Made by a program: the position numbers and the translations under genes. From Streptomyces sp. NRRL WC-3605 (GTDB taxonomy: Bacteria > Actinomycetota > Actinomycetes > Streptomycetales > Streptomycetaceae): DNA of 64,000 bases. The notes below the pieces were generated by a model. That model did no database searches and was not told the DNA's origin. It saw only the letters and a program-made list of their open reading frames with translations. Location of the stretch: assembly GCF_001509795.1 (NCBI RefSeq), contig NZ_LLZN01000049.1, positions 1 through 64,000 on the forward strand, in the 5' to 3' direction. Each line of letters begins with the position of its first letter. The stretch's first letter is position 1. Positions 55,446 through 63,158 of this stretch are shown piece after piece.

Positions 55446-56849
55446 GTGACGTCCCGTATCCCGCGCGACTCCAGGCTCCGACTCGTCCGCCCGCGACCCC
55501 TGGCCGCCGCCCCCGGAGCAGTGAACCAGCGGCGCCCGCGCCGACCCGCGCCCCGGCCTCCGGAGGGCACACCGGCCCGGTCCGAGCTGGCCGGAATGGC
55601 ACGCTCCCTCCTCGCCGGCGCGGTGCGCGTCGCCCTCTGGGCCGATACCGCCCTGCGCCCCGGCCGCACGAACGCGAACCCCGACGGCAAAGGCACCCTC
55701 TCGGACGAGACCGCCGAACGGGCCTCCCGCGCCCTCGGCCTGACCGCCGCTCAGATCCGCGCCGACTGGGACACCGCCCGGCTGGCCGGCCTCGTCGAGG
55801 TGCACGGCGACAGCGCCCGCCCCAGCTGGCGGCTGCGCGCCTGGGACCGCGACGACAGCGCCGTCCTGCGCGGCTGGGTCGCCCTGTTCGACGCCTGGTC
55901 GCTGGCCCACCCCGAGCCCGCCGACCTCGCCCACGCGGCCGTCGCCGACATCGTGTCGGCCCTGCCCCAGGTGCTGTCCTTCCTCCAGCTGTCCGCCGGG
56001 CCGGTCCCCGTCGAGCAGCTCCTGGACCTGCTGGAGCAGCGCGTCACCGAGCTGCGCACCGAGCGCTGCGAGATCCCGTACGGGCCCGGCGCCCAGCCGC
56101 TGCCCGACGCGAGACCCGCCGAGGACACCCCCCTCGCCCCCCTGCTCGACTGGGCCCTCACCGCCCTCGCCTCCGTCGGCGCCCTCACCTACGGCGACGG
56201 CCAGGCCACTCTGACCCCGCTCGGCAGCTGGGCCGTCTGGGTCAAGCTGGAGCAGATCTGCGTGGCCGCCCAGAGCCCCGCCGGGAACATCGAGCAGTCC
56301 GCCGAGGACATGCTGCGCGGCTGCGCCCAGCTGCGCCCCAACGCCGCCCGCGACGAGTACCGCGCCTGGCTCGCCGCCCGCCCCGTCGGCAGCGCCGTCG
56401 CCGAGCTGCTGGCCGCCGCCCGCGGCGACGACGCCCTGCTGCGCGGCCTGGCCTTCGAGGCGCTGCGCGTGGTCGGCGCCCCCGCCGAACCCGACGTGCG
56501 CGCGATCGCCGACGAGCCCGCCCTTCGCCCCTACGCCCTGCTGTGGCTCGCCGAGCACGACGGCGCCGACCCCGAGGACGCCCACGAGGTGCTGACCCGG
56601 GAGGAGGCCACCTGGCTGTGGGTGGACACCGCCGCCGCCGTCACCGACCACGGCGAGGCCCCCATGCTGGTGCGGCACCTGGAGTCCGCCGTCCAGCCGA
56701 CCGTGCCCGCCCTCCTCGACGAGGTGCGGGCCGTCGGCCACCCCCGCACCGTGCAGGTCCTGGTCGCCCTCGCCGCGGCGCACCCCGACCCGGCCCTCGC
56801 CCGGGCCGTGCGCCGCGCCGCCTTCCAGGTCCACACCGGGGGGAGCTGA
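55446..56849 (+). CDS. Hypothetical actinobacterial protein (467 aa)
   Basis: I do not recognise a characterised family. The 467-residue product starts at the GTG at 55446 (GGAAG 9 nt upstream). A basic, Pro-rich N-terminus leads into a helical Ala/Leu-rich body, with a possible winged-helix region around residues 70-125 (LSDETAERASRALGLTAAQIRADWDTARLAGLVEVHGDSARPSWRLRAWD) and repeated helical segments toward the C-terminus (LLRGLAFEALRVVGAPAEPDVRAIADEP, LVALAAAHPDPALARAVRRAA) that look HEAT-like. There is no signal peptide. Its stop is 4 bp from the convergent VOC gene. Confidence 0.8.
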   Translation: MTSRIPRDSRLRLVRPRPLAAAPGAVNQRRPRRPAPRPPEGTPARSELAGMARSLLAGAVRVALWADTALRPGRTNANPDGKGTLSDETAERASRALGLTAAQIRADWDTARLAGLVEVHGDSARPSWRLRAWDRDDSAVLRGWVALFDAWSLAHPEPADLAHAAVADIVSALPQVLSFLQLSAGPVPVEQLLDLLEQRVTELRTERCEIPYGPGAQPLPDARPAEDTPLAPLLDWALTALASVGALTYGDGQATLTPLGSWAVWVKLEQICVAAQSPAGNIEQSAEDMLRGCAQLRPNAARDEYRAWLAARPVGSAVAELLAAARGDDALLRGLAFEALRVVGAPAEPDVRAIADEPALRPYALLWLAEHDGADPEDAHEVLTREEATWLWVDTAAAVTDHGEAPMLVRHLESAVQPTVPALLDEVRAVGHPRTVQVLVALAAAHPDPALARAVRRAAFQVHTGGS

Positions 56850-56853
56850 GCCC

Positions 56854-57267
56854 TCAGCCGCCGGTCCCCGGGACGTAGGTGCCGAAGCTCCACACGTTGC
56901 CCTCCAGGTCCCGGGCCATGTAGTCCCGGCCGCCGTAGTCCTGGTCCGTCGGAGGCATCAGGATCTCCGCGCCGTGCTCCACGGCCCGCCGGTGGTGTGC
57001 GTCGACGTCGTCCACGACGACGTACACCCCGGCCGGGCCCGCGCCCTCCATCACCCGGTCGAAGGCGCTGCCGGTGCCCTTCGAGCCCAGCATCACCACG
57101 CCGCCGCCCTGCGCCAGTTCGGCGTGCGCGACCTTGCCGTCCTCGCCCTCGTACACGGCCAGTTCCGTGAAGCCGAACGCCTCCGTCAGCTGCCGGACCG
57201 CCGCCTTGGCGTCCCCGTACAGCAGCGTCGGGCTGAGACCCGGACGCCCACCGCTCGTGCCTGCCAT
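56854..57267 (-). CDS. VOC-family (glyoxalase/bleomycin-resistance-like) protein
   Basis: A 137-residue protein with a paired beta-alpha-beta-beta-beta layout: LSPTLLYGDAKAAVRQLTEAFGFTELAVYE and HAELAQGGGVVMLGSKG in the first half, GVYVVVDDVDAHHRRAVEHGAEILMPPTDQDYGGRDYMARDLEGNVWSFGTYVPG in the second. This is the PhnB-like VOC branch. Activity and substrate are unknown. It is convergent with the hypothetical gene and divergent from the ABC-F locus. Confidence 0.92.
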   Translation of the reverse strand: MAGTSGGRPGLSPTLLYGDAKAAVRQLTEAFGFTELAVYEGEDGKVAHAELAQGGGVVMLGSKGTGSAFDRVMEGAGPAGVYVVVDDVDAHHRRAVEHGAEILMPPTDQDYGGRDYMARDLEGNVWSFGTYVPGTGG

Positions 57268-57379
57268 GCCGTCACCCTTTCGTGCGCCTGCGACCTCGGG
57301 CGGCCGTCGCCGCCGCCGGTGTGATGCATGACCCGCCCCGGGTCGTCCGAACCCGGAAAAACTGTTTGCACGGCCCCGT

Positions 57380-57385
57380 TAGACT
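57380..57385 (+). promoter_or_regulatory. -10 box of the ABC-F transcript
   Basis: TAGACT (57380-57385) lies 6 nt before the ATG of the MAILLAH mini-ORF, so transcription would begin at or within a base of that ATG. I see no good -35 at the usual distance. Confidence 0.5.
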
Positions 57386-57391
57386 GGCCCC

Positions 57392-57415
57392 ATGGCCATT
57401 CTCCTCGCGCATTAG
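57392..57415 (+). CDS. Seven-codon leaderless leader peptide MAILLAH
   Basis: ATG at 57392 to TAG at 57415 encodes MAILLAH. There is no ribosome-binding site, and the predicted transcription start coincides with the ATG. The ORF ends 59 bp before the ABC-F start. Its Leu codons contain CTCCTC, which could pair with the ABC-F Shine-Dalgarno GGAG at 57463-57466. Such peptides are known to sense stalled ribosomes ahead of antibiotic-resistance ABC-F genes, so a regulatory role is likely but unproven. Confidence 0.55.
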   Translation: MAILLAH

Positions 57416-57474
57416 ACGGCGGGACTGTCCTCAGCCGCCCATACCGCCACCTAGCCCCGCCCTGGAGTCTGACC

Positions 57475-59073
57475 GTGATCTCCGCCACCGGTATCGAGCT
57501 GCGCGCCGGCGCGCGCGTCCTCATCGAGTCCGCGACCTTCCGTGTCGCCAAGGGCGACCGCATCGGCCTCGTCGGCCGCAACGGCGCGGGCAAGACGACC
57601 CTCACCAAGTGCCTGGCCGGCGAGGGCATCCCGGCCGGCGGACAGATCACCCGCTCGGGCGAGGTCGGCTACCTCCCGCAGGACCCCCGCACCGGCGACC
57701 TCGACGTCCTCGCCCGCGACCGCATCCTCTCCGCGCGCGGCCTCGACGTGCTGATCCGCAAGATGCGCGACAACGAGCAGCGCATCGCCAACGGCAAGGG
57801 CGCCACCCGCGAGAAGGCCCTCAAGCAGTACGAGCGCCAGGAGACGGAGTTCCTCACCAAGGGCGGCTACTCCGCCGAGGCCGAGGCCGCCACCATCGCC
57901 GCCGCGCTCAACCTGCCCGACCGGGTGCTCGGCCAGCCGCTGCACACCCTCTCCGGCGGTCAGCGCCGCCGTATCGAGCTCGCCCGCATCCTCTTCTCGG
58001 ACGCGGACACGCTGCTCCTCGACGAGCCGACCAACCACCTCGACGCCGACTCGATCGTCTGGCTGCGCGACTACCTGAAGACCTACCGCGGCGGCTTCAT
58101 CGTGATCTCCCACGACGTCGACCTGGTCGAGACGGTCGTGAACAAGGTGTTCTACCTGGACGCCAACCGCGCCCAGATCGACGTCTACAACATGGGCTGG
58201 AAGCTCTACCAGCAGCAGCGCGAGGCCGACGAGAAGCGCCGCAAGCGCGAGCGCCAGAACGCCGAGAAGAAGGCCGCCGCGCTCAACGCCCAGGCCGACA
58301 AGATGCGCGCCAAGGCCACCAAGACGGTCGCCGCCCAGAACATGGCCCGCCGCGCCGAGCGCCTGCTGTCCGGACTGGAGGAGGTCCGCCAGTCCGACAA
58401 GGTCGCCAAGCTGCGGTTCCCCGAGCCCGCCCCCTGCGGCAAGACCCCGCTCACCGCCGAGGGCCTGTCGAAGTCGTACGGCTCCCTGGAGATCTTCACC
58501 GACGTCGACCTGGCCATCGACAAGGGCTCCCGCGTCGTCATCCTCGGCCTCAACGGCGCCGGCAAGACCACGCTGCTGCGGCTGCTCGCCGGGGTGGAGC
58601 AGCCTGACACCGGCGCGGTCATCCCCGGCCACGGCCTCAAGATCGGCTACTACGCCCAGGAGCACGAGACCCTGGACCCCGGGCGCACCGTCCTGGAGAA
58701 CATGCGCTCGGCGGCCCCCGACATGGACCTCGTCGAGGTCCGCAAGGTGCTCGGCTCGTTCCTGTTCTCCGGCGACGACGTCGACAAGCCGGCCGGCGTC
58801 CTCTCCGGCGGCGAGAAGACCCGTCTGGCCCTCGCCACCCTGGTCGTCTCCTCGGCGAACGTCCTGCTGCTCGACGAGCCCACCAACAACCTGGACCCGG
58901 CCAGCCGCGAGGAGATCCTCGGCGCGCTGCGCACCTACAAGGGCGCGGTCGTCCTCGTCACCCACGACGAGGGCGCCGTCGAGGCGCTCCAGCCGGAGCG
59001 GATCATCCTGCTGCCCGACGGTGTCGAGGACCTGTGGGGCGCCGGCTACGCGGATCTCGTCGCCCTCGCTTGA
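57475..59073 (+). CDS. ABC-F family ATPase (ribosome-associated translation/antibiotic-protection factor)
   Basis: A 532-residue soluble twin-ATPase. The first cassette has GRNGAGKTT (34-42), LSGGQRRRIELARIL and LLLDEPTNHLD. A charged interdomain linker (about 230-300: READEKRRKRERQNAEKKAAALNAQADKMRAKATKTVAAQNMARRAERLL) follows, then the second cassette GLNGAGKTT, LSGGEKTRLALATL and LLLDEPTNNLD. ABC-F proteins bind the ribosomal E site and rescue stalled or drug-bound ribosomes. The GTG at 57475 follows GGAG. The leader peptide upstream supports regulation by translation stress. Confidence 0.93.
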   Translation: MISATGIELRAGARVLIESATFRVAKGDRIGLVGRNGAGKTTLTKCLAGEGIPAGGQITRSGEVGYLPQDPRTGDLDVLARDRILSARGLDVLIRKMRDNEQRIANGKGATREKALKQYERQETEFLTKGGYSAEAEAATIAAALNLPDRVLGQPLHTLSGGQRRRIELARILFSDADTLLLDEPTNHLDADSIVWLRDYLKTYRGGFIVISHDVDLVETVVNKVFYLDANRAQIDVYNMGWKLYQQQREADEKRRKRERQNAEKKAAALNAQADKMRAKATKTVAAQNMARRAERLLSGLEEVRQSDKVAKLRFPEPAPCGKTPLTAEGLSKSYGSLEIFTDVDLAIDKGSRVVILGLNGAGKTTLLRLLAGVEQPDTGAVIPGHGLKIGYYAQEHETLDPGRTVLENMRSAAPDMDLVEVRKVLGSFLFSGDDVDKPAGVLSGGEKTRLALATLVVSSANVLLLDEPTNNLDPASREEILGALRTYKGAVVLVTHDEGAVEALQPERIILLPDGVEDLWGAGYADLVALA

Positions 59074-59139
59074 TCGAATGCGTGATCCACGGGCTATGGA
59101 TCATTCGGCCCACGGGTGATCCACCATCTGTGTGAGATC
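59053..59139. promoter_or_regulatory. Cluster of six GATC sites upstream of gbn
   Basis: GATC occurs at 59053, 59072, 59084, 59099, 59118 and 59136. Three sit in TGATCCA or TGGATCA elements: TGATCCA at 59083-59089 and TGGATCA at 59097-59103 form a perfect 7-bp inverted repeat with 7-nt spacing, and TGATCCA returns at 59117-59123. The inverted repeat may also act as the ABC-F terminator. Confidence 0.65.
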
Positions 59140-59171
59140 TCCTCGTACCGAGGTGTGTAGTACATCGATTT

Positions 59172-59202
59172 CGCGCCCCCGTCGGTTATCGGCGGGGGCG
59201 CG
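59172..59202. terminator. G/C-rich hairpin upstream of gbn
   Basis: CGCGCCCCCG (59172-59181) and CGGGGGCGCG (59193-59202) form a perfect 10-bp stem with an 11-nt loop, 99 bp past the ABC-F stop. From here to the gbn start at 59409 I see only presumed promoter sequence. Confidence 0.65.
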
Positions 59203-59408
59203 CGCATGCCAGGACGCTGACCTGGGAATTCACAAATGAACCCGTTCGGCTGTACGGACGCGAGCCGTCGGAATTCTCTATTCCGCATGTGGGGACGCAC
59301 TCCTGTCGTCACAACCATGTCTCACGGACCTTGCCGAATGGGTGGCCATGTGGCCCCGGAGGGGTGATCATGAGGAGACCAGAGCGCACTTCCCATGAGG
59401 AGGCACGG

Positions 59409-59630
59409 GTGGCCGAGACTCTGAAGAAGGGCAGCCGGGTGACCGGCGCCGCGCGCGACAAGCTCGCGGCAGACCTGAAGAAAAAGTACGACTCCGGTGC
59501 GAGCATCCGGGCACTGGCCGAGGAGACCGGCCGCTCGTATGGCTTCGTCCACCGGATGCTCAGCGAATCGGGCGTCACGCTCCGTGGGCGTGGCGGGGCG
59601 ACGCGAGGCAAGAAGGCCGCGTCGTCCTGA
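59409..59630 (+). CDS. gbn: Small helix-turn-helix nucleoid-associated protein (Gbn-like)
   Basis: A 73-residue basic protein: a Lys/Arg-rich N-terminus, a helix-turn-helix (KKYDSGASIRALAEETGRSYGFVHRMLSESGVTLR) and a basic RGRGGATRGKKAASS tail. Length and sequence agree with my memory of SCO1839, reported as a GATC-binding nucleoid-associated protein named Gbn. I chose the GTG at 59409 behind GAGGAGG. Upstream in-frame codons would give a longer protein without a better ribosome-binding site. A GATC cluster lies upstream, suggesting autoregulation. Confidence 0.85.
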   Translation: MAETLKKGSRVTGAARDKLAADLKKKYDSGASIRALAEETGRSYGFVHRMLSESGVTLRGRGGATRGKKAASS

Positions 59631-59640
59631 CCCGGGCGGT

Positions 59641-59656
59641 CCATCGTCTTCGATGG
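59641..59656 (+). terminator. Short hairpin after gbn
   Basis: CCATCG (59641-59646) and CGATGG (59651-59656) pair around a TCTT loop, 10 bp past the gbn stop. Confidence 0.5.
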
Positions 59657-59742
59657 TGACCACCCGGCCGGTCCTCCGCTGAGCCCTTGAGGGGCCCGGC
59701 GGGACTCCGGATCGACCGGGTGGTTACTGTGCAGTCACTTAG

Positions 59743-59793
59743 TGGGTGCCTCCTCGGCATCCGCAGGCTGACCGCACGCATCGGAGGCACCCA
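59743..59793 (+). promoter_or_regulatory. Hairpin that sequesters the enoyl-CoA hydratase ribosome-binding site
   Basis: TGGGTGCCTCC (59743-59753) is perfectly complementary to GGAGGCACCCA (59783-59793), which contains the Shine-Dalgarno GGAGG and the first base of the ATG. An 11-bp stem with a 29-nt loop would hide the start site. Confidence 0.65.
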
Positions 59794-60596
59794 TGGCTTC
59801 GCCCGCCCAGGACATCGCTCCCCTGCTCGACAAGGACCACGTCCGGCTCACCGTCGACGGCGCGATCGCGACGGTGACCCTGACCAACCCGGCCAAGCGC
59901 AACGCGCAGAGCCCCGCCATGTGGCGGACGCTCGCCGAGGCCGGGCGGGTCCTGCCGGGCAGCGTGCGCGTCGTCGTGCTGCGCGGAGAGGGCCAGTCCT
60001 TCTCCGCCGGACTCGACCGCACGATGTTCACGCCCGAGGGGATCGAGGGCGAACCCTCCTTCATCGACCTCGCGCGCAGCAGCGACGGCGAGCTCGACTC
60101 CGCGATCGCGGAGTACCAGGAGGCGTTCACCTGGTGGCGGCGCAACGACCTGGTCTCCATCGCCGCCGTGCAGGGCCACGCCATCGGGGCGGGCTTCCAG
60201 CTCGCGCTCGCCTGTGACGTGCGCGTCGTCGCCGACGACGTGCAGTTCGCCATGCGCGAGACCAGCCTCGGGCTGGTGCCGGACCTGACCGGCACGCATC
60301 CGCTCGTCGGGCTCGTCGGCTACGGCCGCGCGCTGGAGATCTGTGTGACGGGCCGCTTCGTGTCGGCCGAGGAGGCCGTGACGAGCGGGCTCGCCAACCT
60401 CGCCGTGCCCGCGGACCAGCTCGACGACGCCGTACGGGATCTGGCCGGGGCGATCGTCGCCGCGCCGCGGGACGCCGTCGTGGAGACCAAGGCGCTGCTG
60501 CGCGGTGCCACCGACCGCACCTACGACGAGCAGCGTGGCGCCGAGCGGGCCGCGCAGGCGCGGCGTCTGCGGGACCTGGCCGGCCTCGGCGAGTGA
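59793..60596 (+). CDS. Enoyl-CoA hydratase/isomerase family protein
   Basis: A 267-residue crotonase. VRLTVDGAIATVTLTNPAKRNAQSPAMWRTLAEAG is the usual start, LRGEGQSFSAGLDR the first oxyanion-hole loop, AAVQGHAIGAGFQLALACDVRVVADDVQFAMRETSLGLVPDLTGTHPLVGLVG the core. The catalytic glutamates of true hydratases are only partly evident, so isomerase or another CoA activity is possible. It has no pathway neighbours. Its ribosome-binding site is buried in a hairpin. Confidence 0.92.
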   Translation: MASPAQDIAPLLDKDHVRLTVDGAIATVTLTNPAKRNAQSPAMWRTLAEAGRVLPGSVRVVVLRGEGQSFSAGLDRTMFTPEGIEGEPSFIDLARSSDGELDSAIAEYQEAFTWWRRNDLVSIAAVQGHAIGAGFQLALACDVRVVADDVQFAMRETSLGLVPDLTGTHPLVGLVGYGRALEICVTGRFVSAEEAVTSGLANLAVPADQLDDAVRDLAGAIVAAPRDAVVETKALLRGATDRTYDEQRGAERAAQARRLRDLAGLGE

Positions 60597-60608
60597 GCCG
60601 CGCGCGGA

Positions 60609-61337
60609 TCAACCGACGGACGTGACCACCACGGCCACCGTCGGCCGGTCCGCGAGGGCCCGGCCCACCCGCTCGCGCACCTCCCGGGCCACCTCCACGG
60701 CCCGGTGGTCCGCGGCGACCGCGAGCTCGACCCGCACATGCCGGTGCGGCAGGGCGGCCCCGTCCTGCCGCGTCTCCACATGCACCGAGCGGCCGGAACC
60801 GCCCAGCGCGCCGGTCAGCGCGGTGACCCCGGGGACCGCCAGGGAGACGGCCGTGACGCGCTCCTCGTCGGGGTTCGCGGGCCGCGCCGGGGGCACCGGC
60901 CCGGACGCCCGGGCGGGCGCGGGGCTCCCGTCGCCGCCGTCCTCGTCGAACAGGGCCGTCACCCGCAGATCCACCTCGGTCACCGTCAGACCGAGTTGAT
61001 CCGAGGCGGCCGACAGCGCCGCGCGCAGCCGGCCCGCCGTGACCGGCAGCGGTTCGGCGCCCGCCGCCGCGCACTCCGCCGTGATCCGCAGCGGCCCCGG
61101 CGGCAGCGCGCTCGGCGGGCGCGGCACGACCGGCTCGCCGGTGCCGTCCGGATCGGCCGGCCCGATCCGGAGCGCGCCCAGCCGGGCACCGCGCACGGGT
61201 TTCGCCGCGCGCCGCAGCACCGCCTCGGCCGCCGTCTCGAAGATCCACGCGCCGTCACGCGCGCCGCCCAGCGGCAGCAGCCGCCCGAGCCCGATCTGCT
61301 GTCGCACCGCCCGCTGCCACCGGTCCGCCGTCGTCAT
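60609..61337 (-). CDS. Hypothetical protein divergent from the Asp23 cluster
   Basis: A 242-residue protein beginning TTADRWQRAVRQQIGLGRLLPLGGARDGAWIFETAAEAVLRRAA, with a disordered Pro/Ala-rich middle (GDGSPAPARASGPVPPARPANPDEE) and a C-terminal half (VPGVTALTGALGGSGRSVHVETRQD, then HVRVELAVAADHRAVEVAREVRERVGRALADRPTVAVVVTSV) that follows the Asp23-domain strand/helix plan. It is therefore probably another member of the Asp23/Gls24 envelope system. No membrane segment is visible. Confidence 0.8.
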   Translation of the reverse strand: MTTADRWQRAVRQQIGLGRLLPLGGARDGAWIFETAAEAVLRRAAKPVRGARLGALRIGPADPDGTGEPVVPRPPSALPPGPLRITAECAAAGAEPLPVTAGRLRAALSAASDQLGLTVTEVDLRVTALFDEDGGDGSPAPARASGPVPPARPANPDEERVTAVSLAVPGVTALTGALGGSGRSVHVETRQDGAALPHRHVRVELAVAADHRAVEVAREVRERVGRALADRPTVAVVVTSVG

Positions 61338-61385
61338 TCCTCCAGCCTGCCGTATCCATGGCGCGGTATCGCGTAACCGTGCTTA

Positions 61386-61408
61386 CGGTGGTCGAGGGAC
61401 GACCACCG
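61386..61408. promoter_or_regulatory. Perfect hairpin in the leader of the Asp23 operon
   Basis: CGGTGGTCG (61386-61394) and CGACCACCG (61400-61408) form a 9-bp stem with a 5-nt loop immediately before the AAGGA ribosome-binding site of the first Asp23 gene. It could be an operator or a translational control element. Confidence 0.6.
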
Positions 61409-61424
61409 AAAAGGACGGACGGCC

Positions 61425-61868
61425 ATGAGCGAGATGACGGAACAGAAGATCCAGGGGGCCGGGCGCGGCGGCACGGACACCGGTGCCCGGGGCAGGACCA
61501 CGATCGCCGACGGCGTCGTGGAGAAGATCGCCGGAATGGCCACCCGCGACGTCGAGGGCGTGCACGCGATGGGCAGCGGCCTGTCGCGGACCTTCGGCGC
61601 GATGCGGGACCGGGTCCCCGGCGGCGGGACGGCTTCGGTCACCCGCGGCGTCAAGGCCGAAGTCGGCGAGAAGCAGGCGGCGCTCGACCTGGAGATCGTG
61701 GTCGAGTACGGCGTGTCGATCGCCGACGTCGCCCGCGACGTGCGCGAGAACGTGATCACCGCGGTCGAGCGGATGACCGGCCTCGAGGTCGTCGAGGTCA
61801 ACATCGCGGTGTCCGACGTGAAGCTCCCGGACGAGGAGGAAGAGGAACCGGAGCGTCGCATCCAGTGA
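61425..61868 (+). CDS. Asp23/Gls24-family envelope stress protein
   Basis: A 147-residue Asp23 protein: GRTTIADGVVEKIAGMATRDVEGVHAMGS opens the domain, KAEVGEKQAALDLEIVVEYGVSIADVARDVRENVITAVERMTGLEVVEVNIAVSDVKL completes it, and an acidic EEEEEPERRIQ tail follows. In Firmicutes Asp23 is held at the membrane by AmaP; an AmaP-like gene ends this operon. The ATG at 61425 follows AAGGA and a perfect hairpin. Confidence 0.94.
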   Translation: MSEMTEQKIQGAGRGGTDTGARGRTTIADGVVEKIAGMATRDVEGVHAMGSGLSRTFGAMRDRVPGGGTASVTRGVKAEVGEKQAALDLEIVVEYGVSIADVARDVRENVITAVERMTGLEVVEVNIAVSDVKLPDEEEEEPERRIQ

Positions 61869-61927
61869 TCCGCCGAGGGCCGTACGACCGGAAGCGTGAA
61901 GGGCGCCGAGAAGCTGAGGAGCGCAGG

Positions 61928-62113
61928 ATGAGCATGGCCGTGGTCGGCCTGATCGCCGGCATGGCACTGGCCTTCGCCGGATACTTCGGCGGATTCGGCG
62001 CCTTTGTGCTGGTGGCGGCCCTGGGTGCCGTCGGGTTCGCCGTGGGATGGTTCCTGGAAGGGGACTGGGAGCTCGGCGACTTCTTCCGGCACCGCGACGA
62101 ACGGCGGCGGTGA
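61928..62113 (+). CDS. Small membrane protein of the Asp23 operon
   Basis: A 61-residue protein with one long hydrophobic stretch (MAVVGLIAGMALAFAGYFGGFGAFVLVAALGAVGFAVGWFL), probably two closely packed helices, and a charged tail (EGDWELGDFFRHRDERRR). It matches the DUF2273-like small proteins that accompany Asp23 operons. The ATG at 61928 follows GAGGAG, and the stop overlaps the next gene by 4 bp. Confidence 0.85.
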   Translation: MSMAVVGLIAGMALAFAGYFGGFGAFVLVAALGAVGFAVGWFLEGDWELGDFFRHRDERRR

Positions 62114-62493
62114 CGGCCGTGAGCGGCGGGACGGCGGAGGTCCGCAGACCCCCGGCCGAGATCGCGCCGGGGGAGCGCGGCTCCCTCCGGATCGCCGACC
62201 GGGTCGTCGCGAAGATCGCCTCGCAGTGCGCCCGGGAGGCCGTCGGGCCGCCGGTCCCGGGCGCCCAACGCCCCCACGCCAACGTCGTCGTCGCGCACGA
62301 CACCGTCCGGGCCCGGGTCCACGTCGAGCTCGACCACCCCACCGACATCGGCGCGCGCTGCGCGACCGTGCGTCGCCATGTCACCGAACGGGTAGGCGCG
62401 TTGGTGGGCATGGAGGTGACGGAGGTCGCCGTGCACGTCGAGCGGCTGCACCCGGCGTCCGTACGGGACGCCGCACAGGGGAGGACGCGATGA
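62110..62493 (+). CDS. Asp23/Gls24-like protein
   Basis: A 127-residue protein with the Asp23 order: GSLRIADRVVAKIASQCAREAVG, then VVVAHDTVRARVHVELDHPTDIGARCATVRRHVTERVGALVGMEVTEVAVHVERL. The GTG at 62110 overlaps the upstream stop (GTGA); another in-frame GTG lies at 62119. It is probably a second soluble partner for the membrane anchors of this operon. Confidence 0.85.
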   Translation: MTAVSGGTAEVRRPPAEIAPGERGSLRIADRVVAKIASQCAREAVGPPVPGAQRPHANVVVAHDTVRARVHVELDHPTDIGARCATVRRHVTERVGALVGMEVTEVAVHVERLHPASVRDAAQGRTR

Positions 62494-63158
62494 GCGAGTC
62501 CCGGGGACCGGACGGCGCCACCGAGCGGCTGCCGGTCCTGGAGAAGGACACCGGGTCCGGCGACTACGGCCAGTCGTCGTCGGCGGCCGACTACGAGCCC
62601 CCGCCCCCGGCCGGCCGCGCGGGCCGCTTCTGGTCGCTGCGCCGCGTGCCCGCCGCGCTCACCGCGCTGGTGCTGTTCGCCGGCGCCGGCATCTTCCTGT
62701 ACGACATCGTGTCCGTGCGCGCCGGCCGGCCCGCCATGCGCTGGCGCCGCGAACTCGCCGACCAGCTGGCGCACCGCCCCCTCGACGACACCTGGGTGCT
62801 CGTCGGCGCGGGGCTGGTCGCCGTCCTCGGCCTATGGCTGCTGCTCCTCGCGCTCACGCCGGGCCTGCGGCGGATCCTGCCGATGCGGCGCACCCATGCC
62901 GACGTCCGCGCCGGGCTGCACCGCGACCTCGCCGCGCTGGTCCTGCGGGACCGGGCGATGGAGGTCTCCGGCGTGCAGTCGGTGCGGGTCCGCATGCGCC
63001 GCTCCAAGGCCGACGTCCGTGCCGTCTCGCACTTCCGCGACCTGGACGACGTACGCGCCGAGCTGGACGCCACGCTCGCCGAGACCGTGCGGGGGCTGGG
63101 GCTGGCCCGGCGGCCCGCCCTGTCCGTGCGGGTGCGGCGCCTCGGAAGGAAGGGGTGA
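62490..63158 (+). CDS. DUF6286-like two-helix membrane protein of the Asp23 operon
   Basis: A 222-residue protein. About 50 polar N-terminal residues (GDYGQSSSAADYEPPPPAGRAGR) precede a hydrophobic helix (VPAALTALVLFAGAGIFLYDIVSV) and a second one (TWVLVGAGLVAVLGLWLLLLALTPG). A soluble C-terminal domain has GVQSVRVRMRRSKADVRAVSHFRDLDDVRAELDATLAETVRGLGL. The layout resembles AmaP and the DUF6286 proteins of actinobacteria. The ATG at 62490 overlaps the upstream gene by 4 bp after GAGGAC. Confidence 0.86.
   Translation: MSESRGPDGATERLPVLEKDTGSGDYGQSSSAADYEPPPPAGRAGRFWSLRRVPAALTALVLFAGAGIFLYDIVSVRAGRPAMRWRRELADQLAHRPLDDTWVLVGAGLVAVLGLWLLLLALTPGLRRILPMRRTHADVRAGLHRDLAALVLRDRAMEVSGVQSVRVRMRRSKADVRAVSHFRDLDDVRAELDATLAETVRGLGLARRPALSVRVRRLGRKG

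Noticed and set aside
54083..56878. 931-codon plus-strand frame
   Set aside because: It crosses a strong terminator and is out of frame with the alpha/beta-hydrolase and the 467-aa protein; its composition is Arg/Pro/Ala only.
59094..59318. 74-codon minus-strand ORF upstream of gbn
   Set aside because: It overlaps a terminator and the GATC cluster, has no ribosome-binding site and no recognisable similarity.
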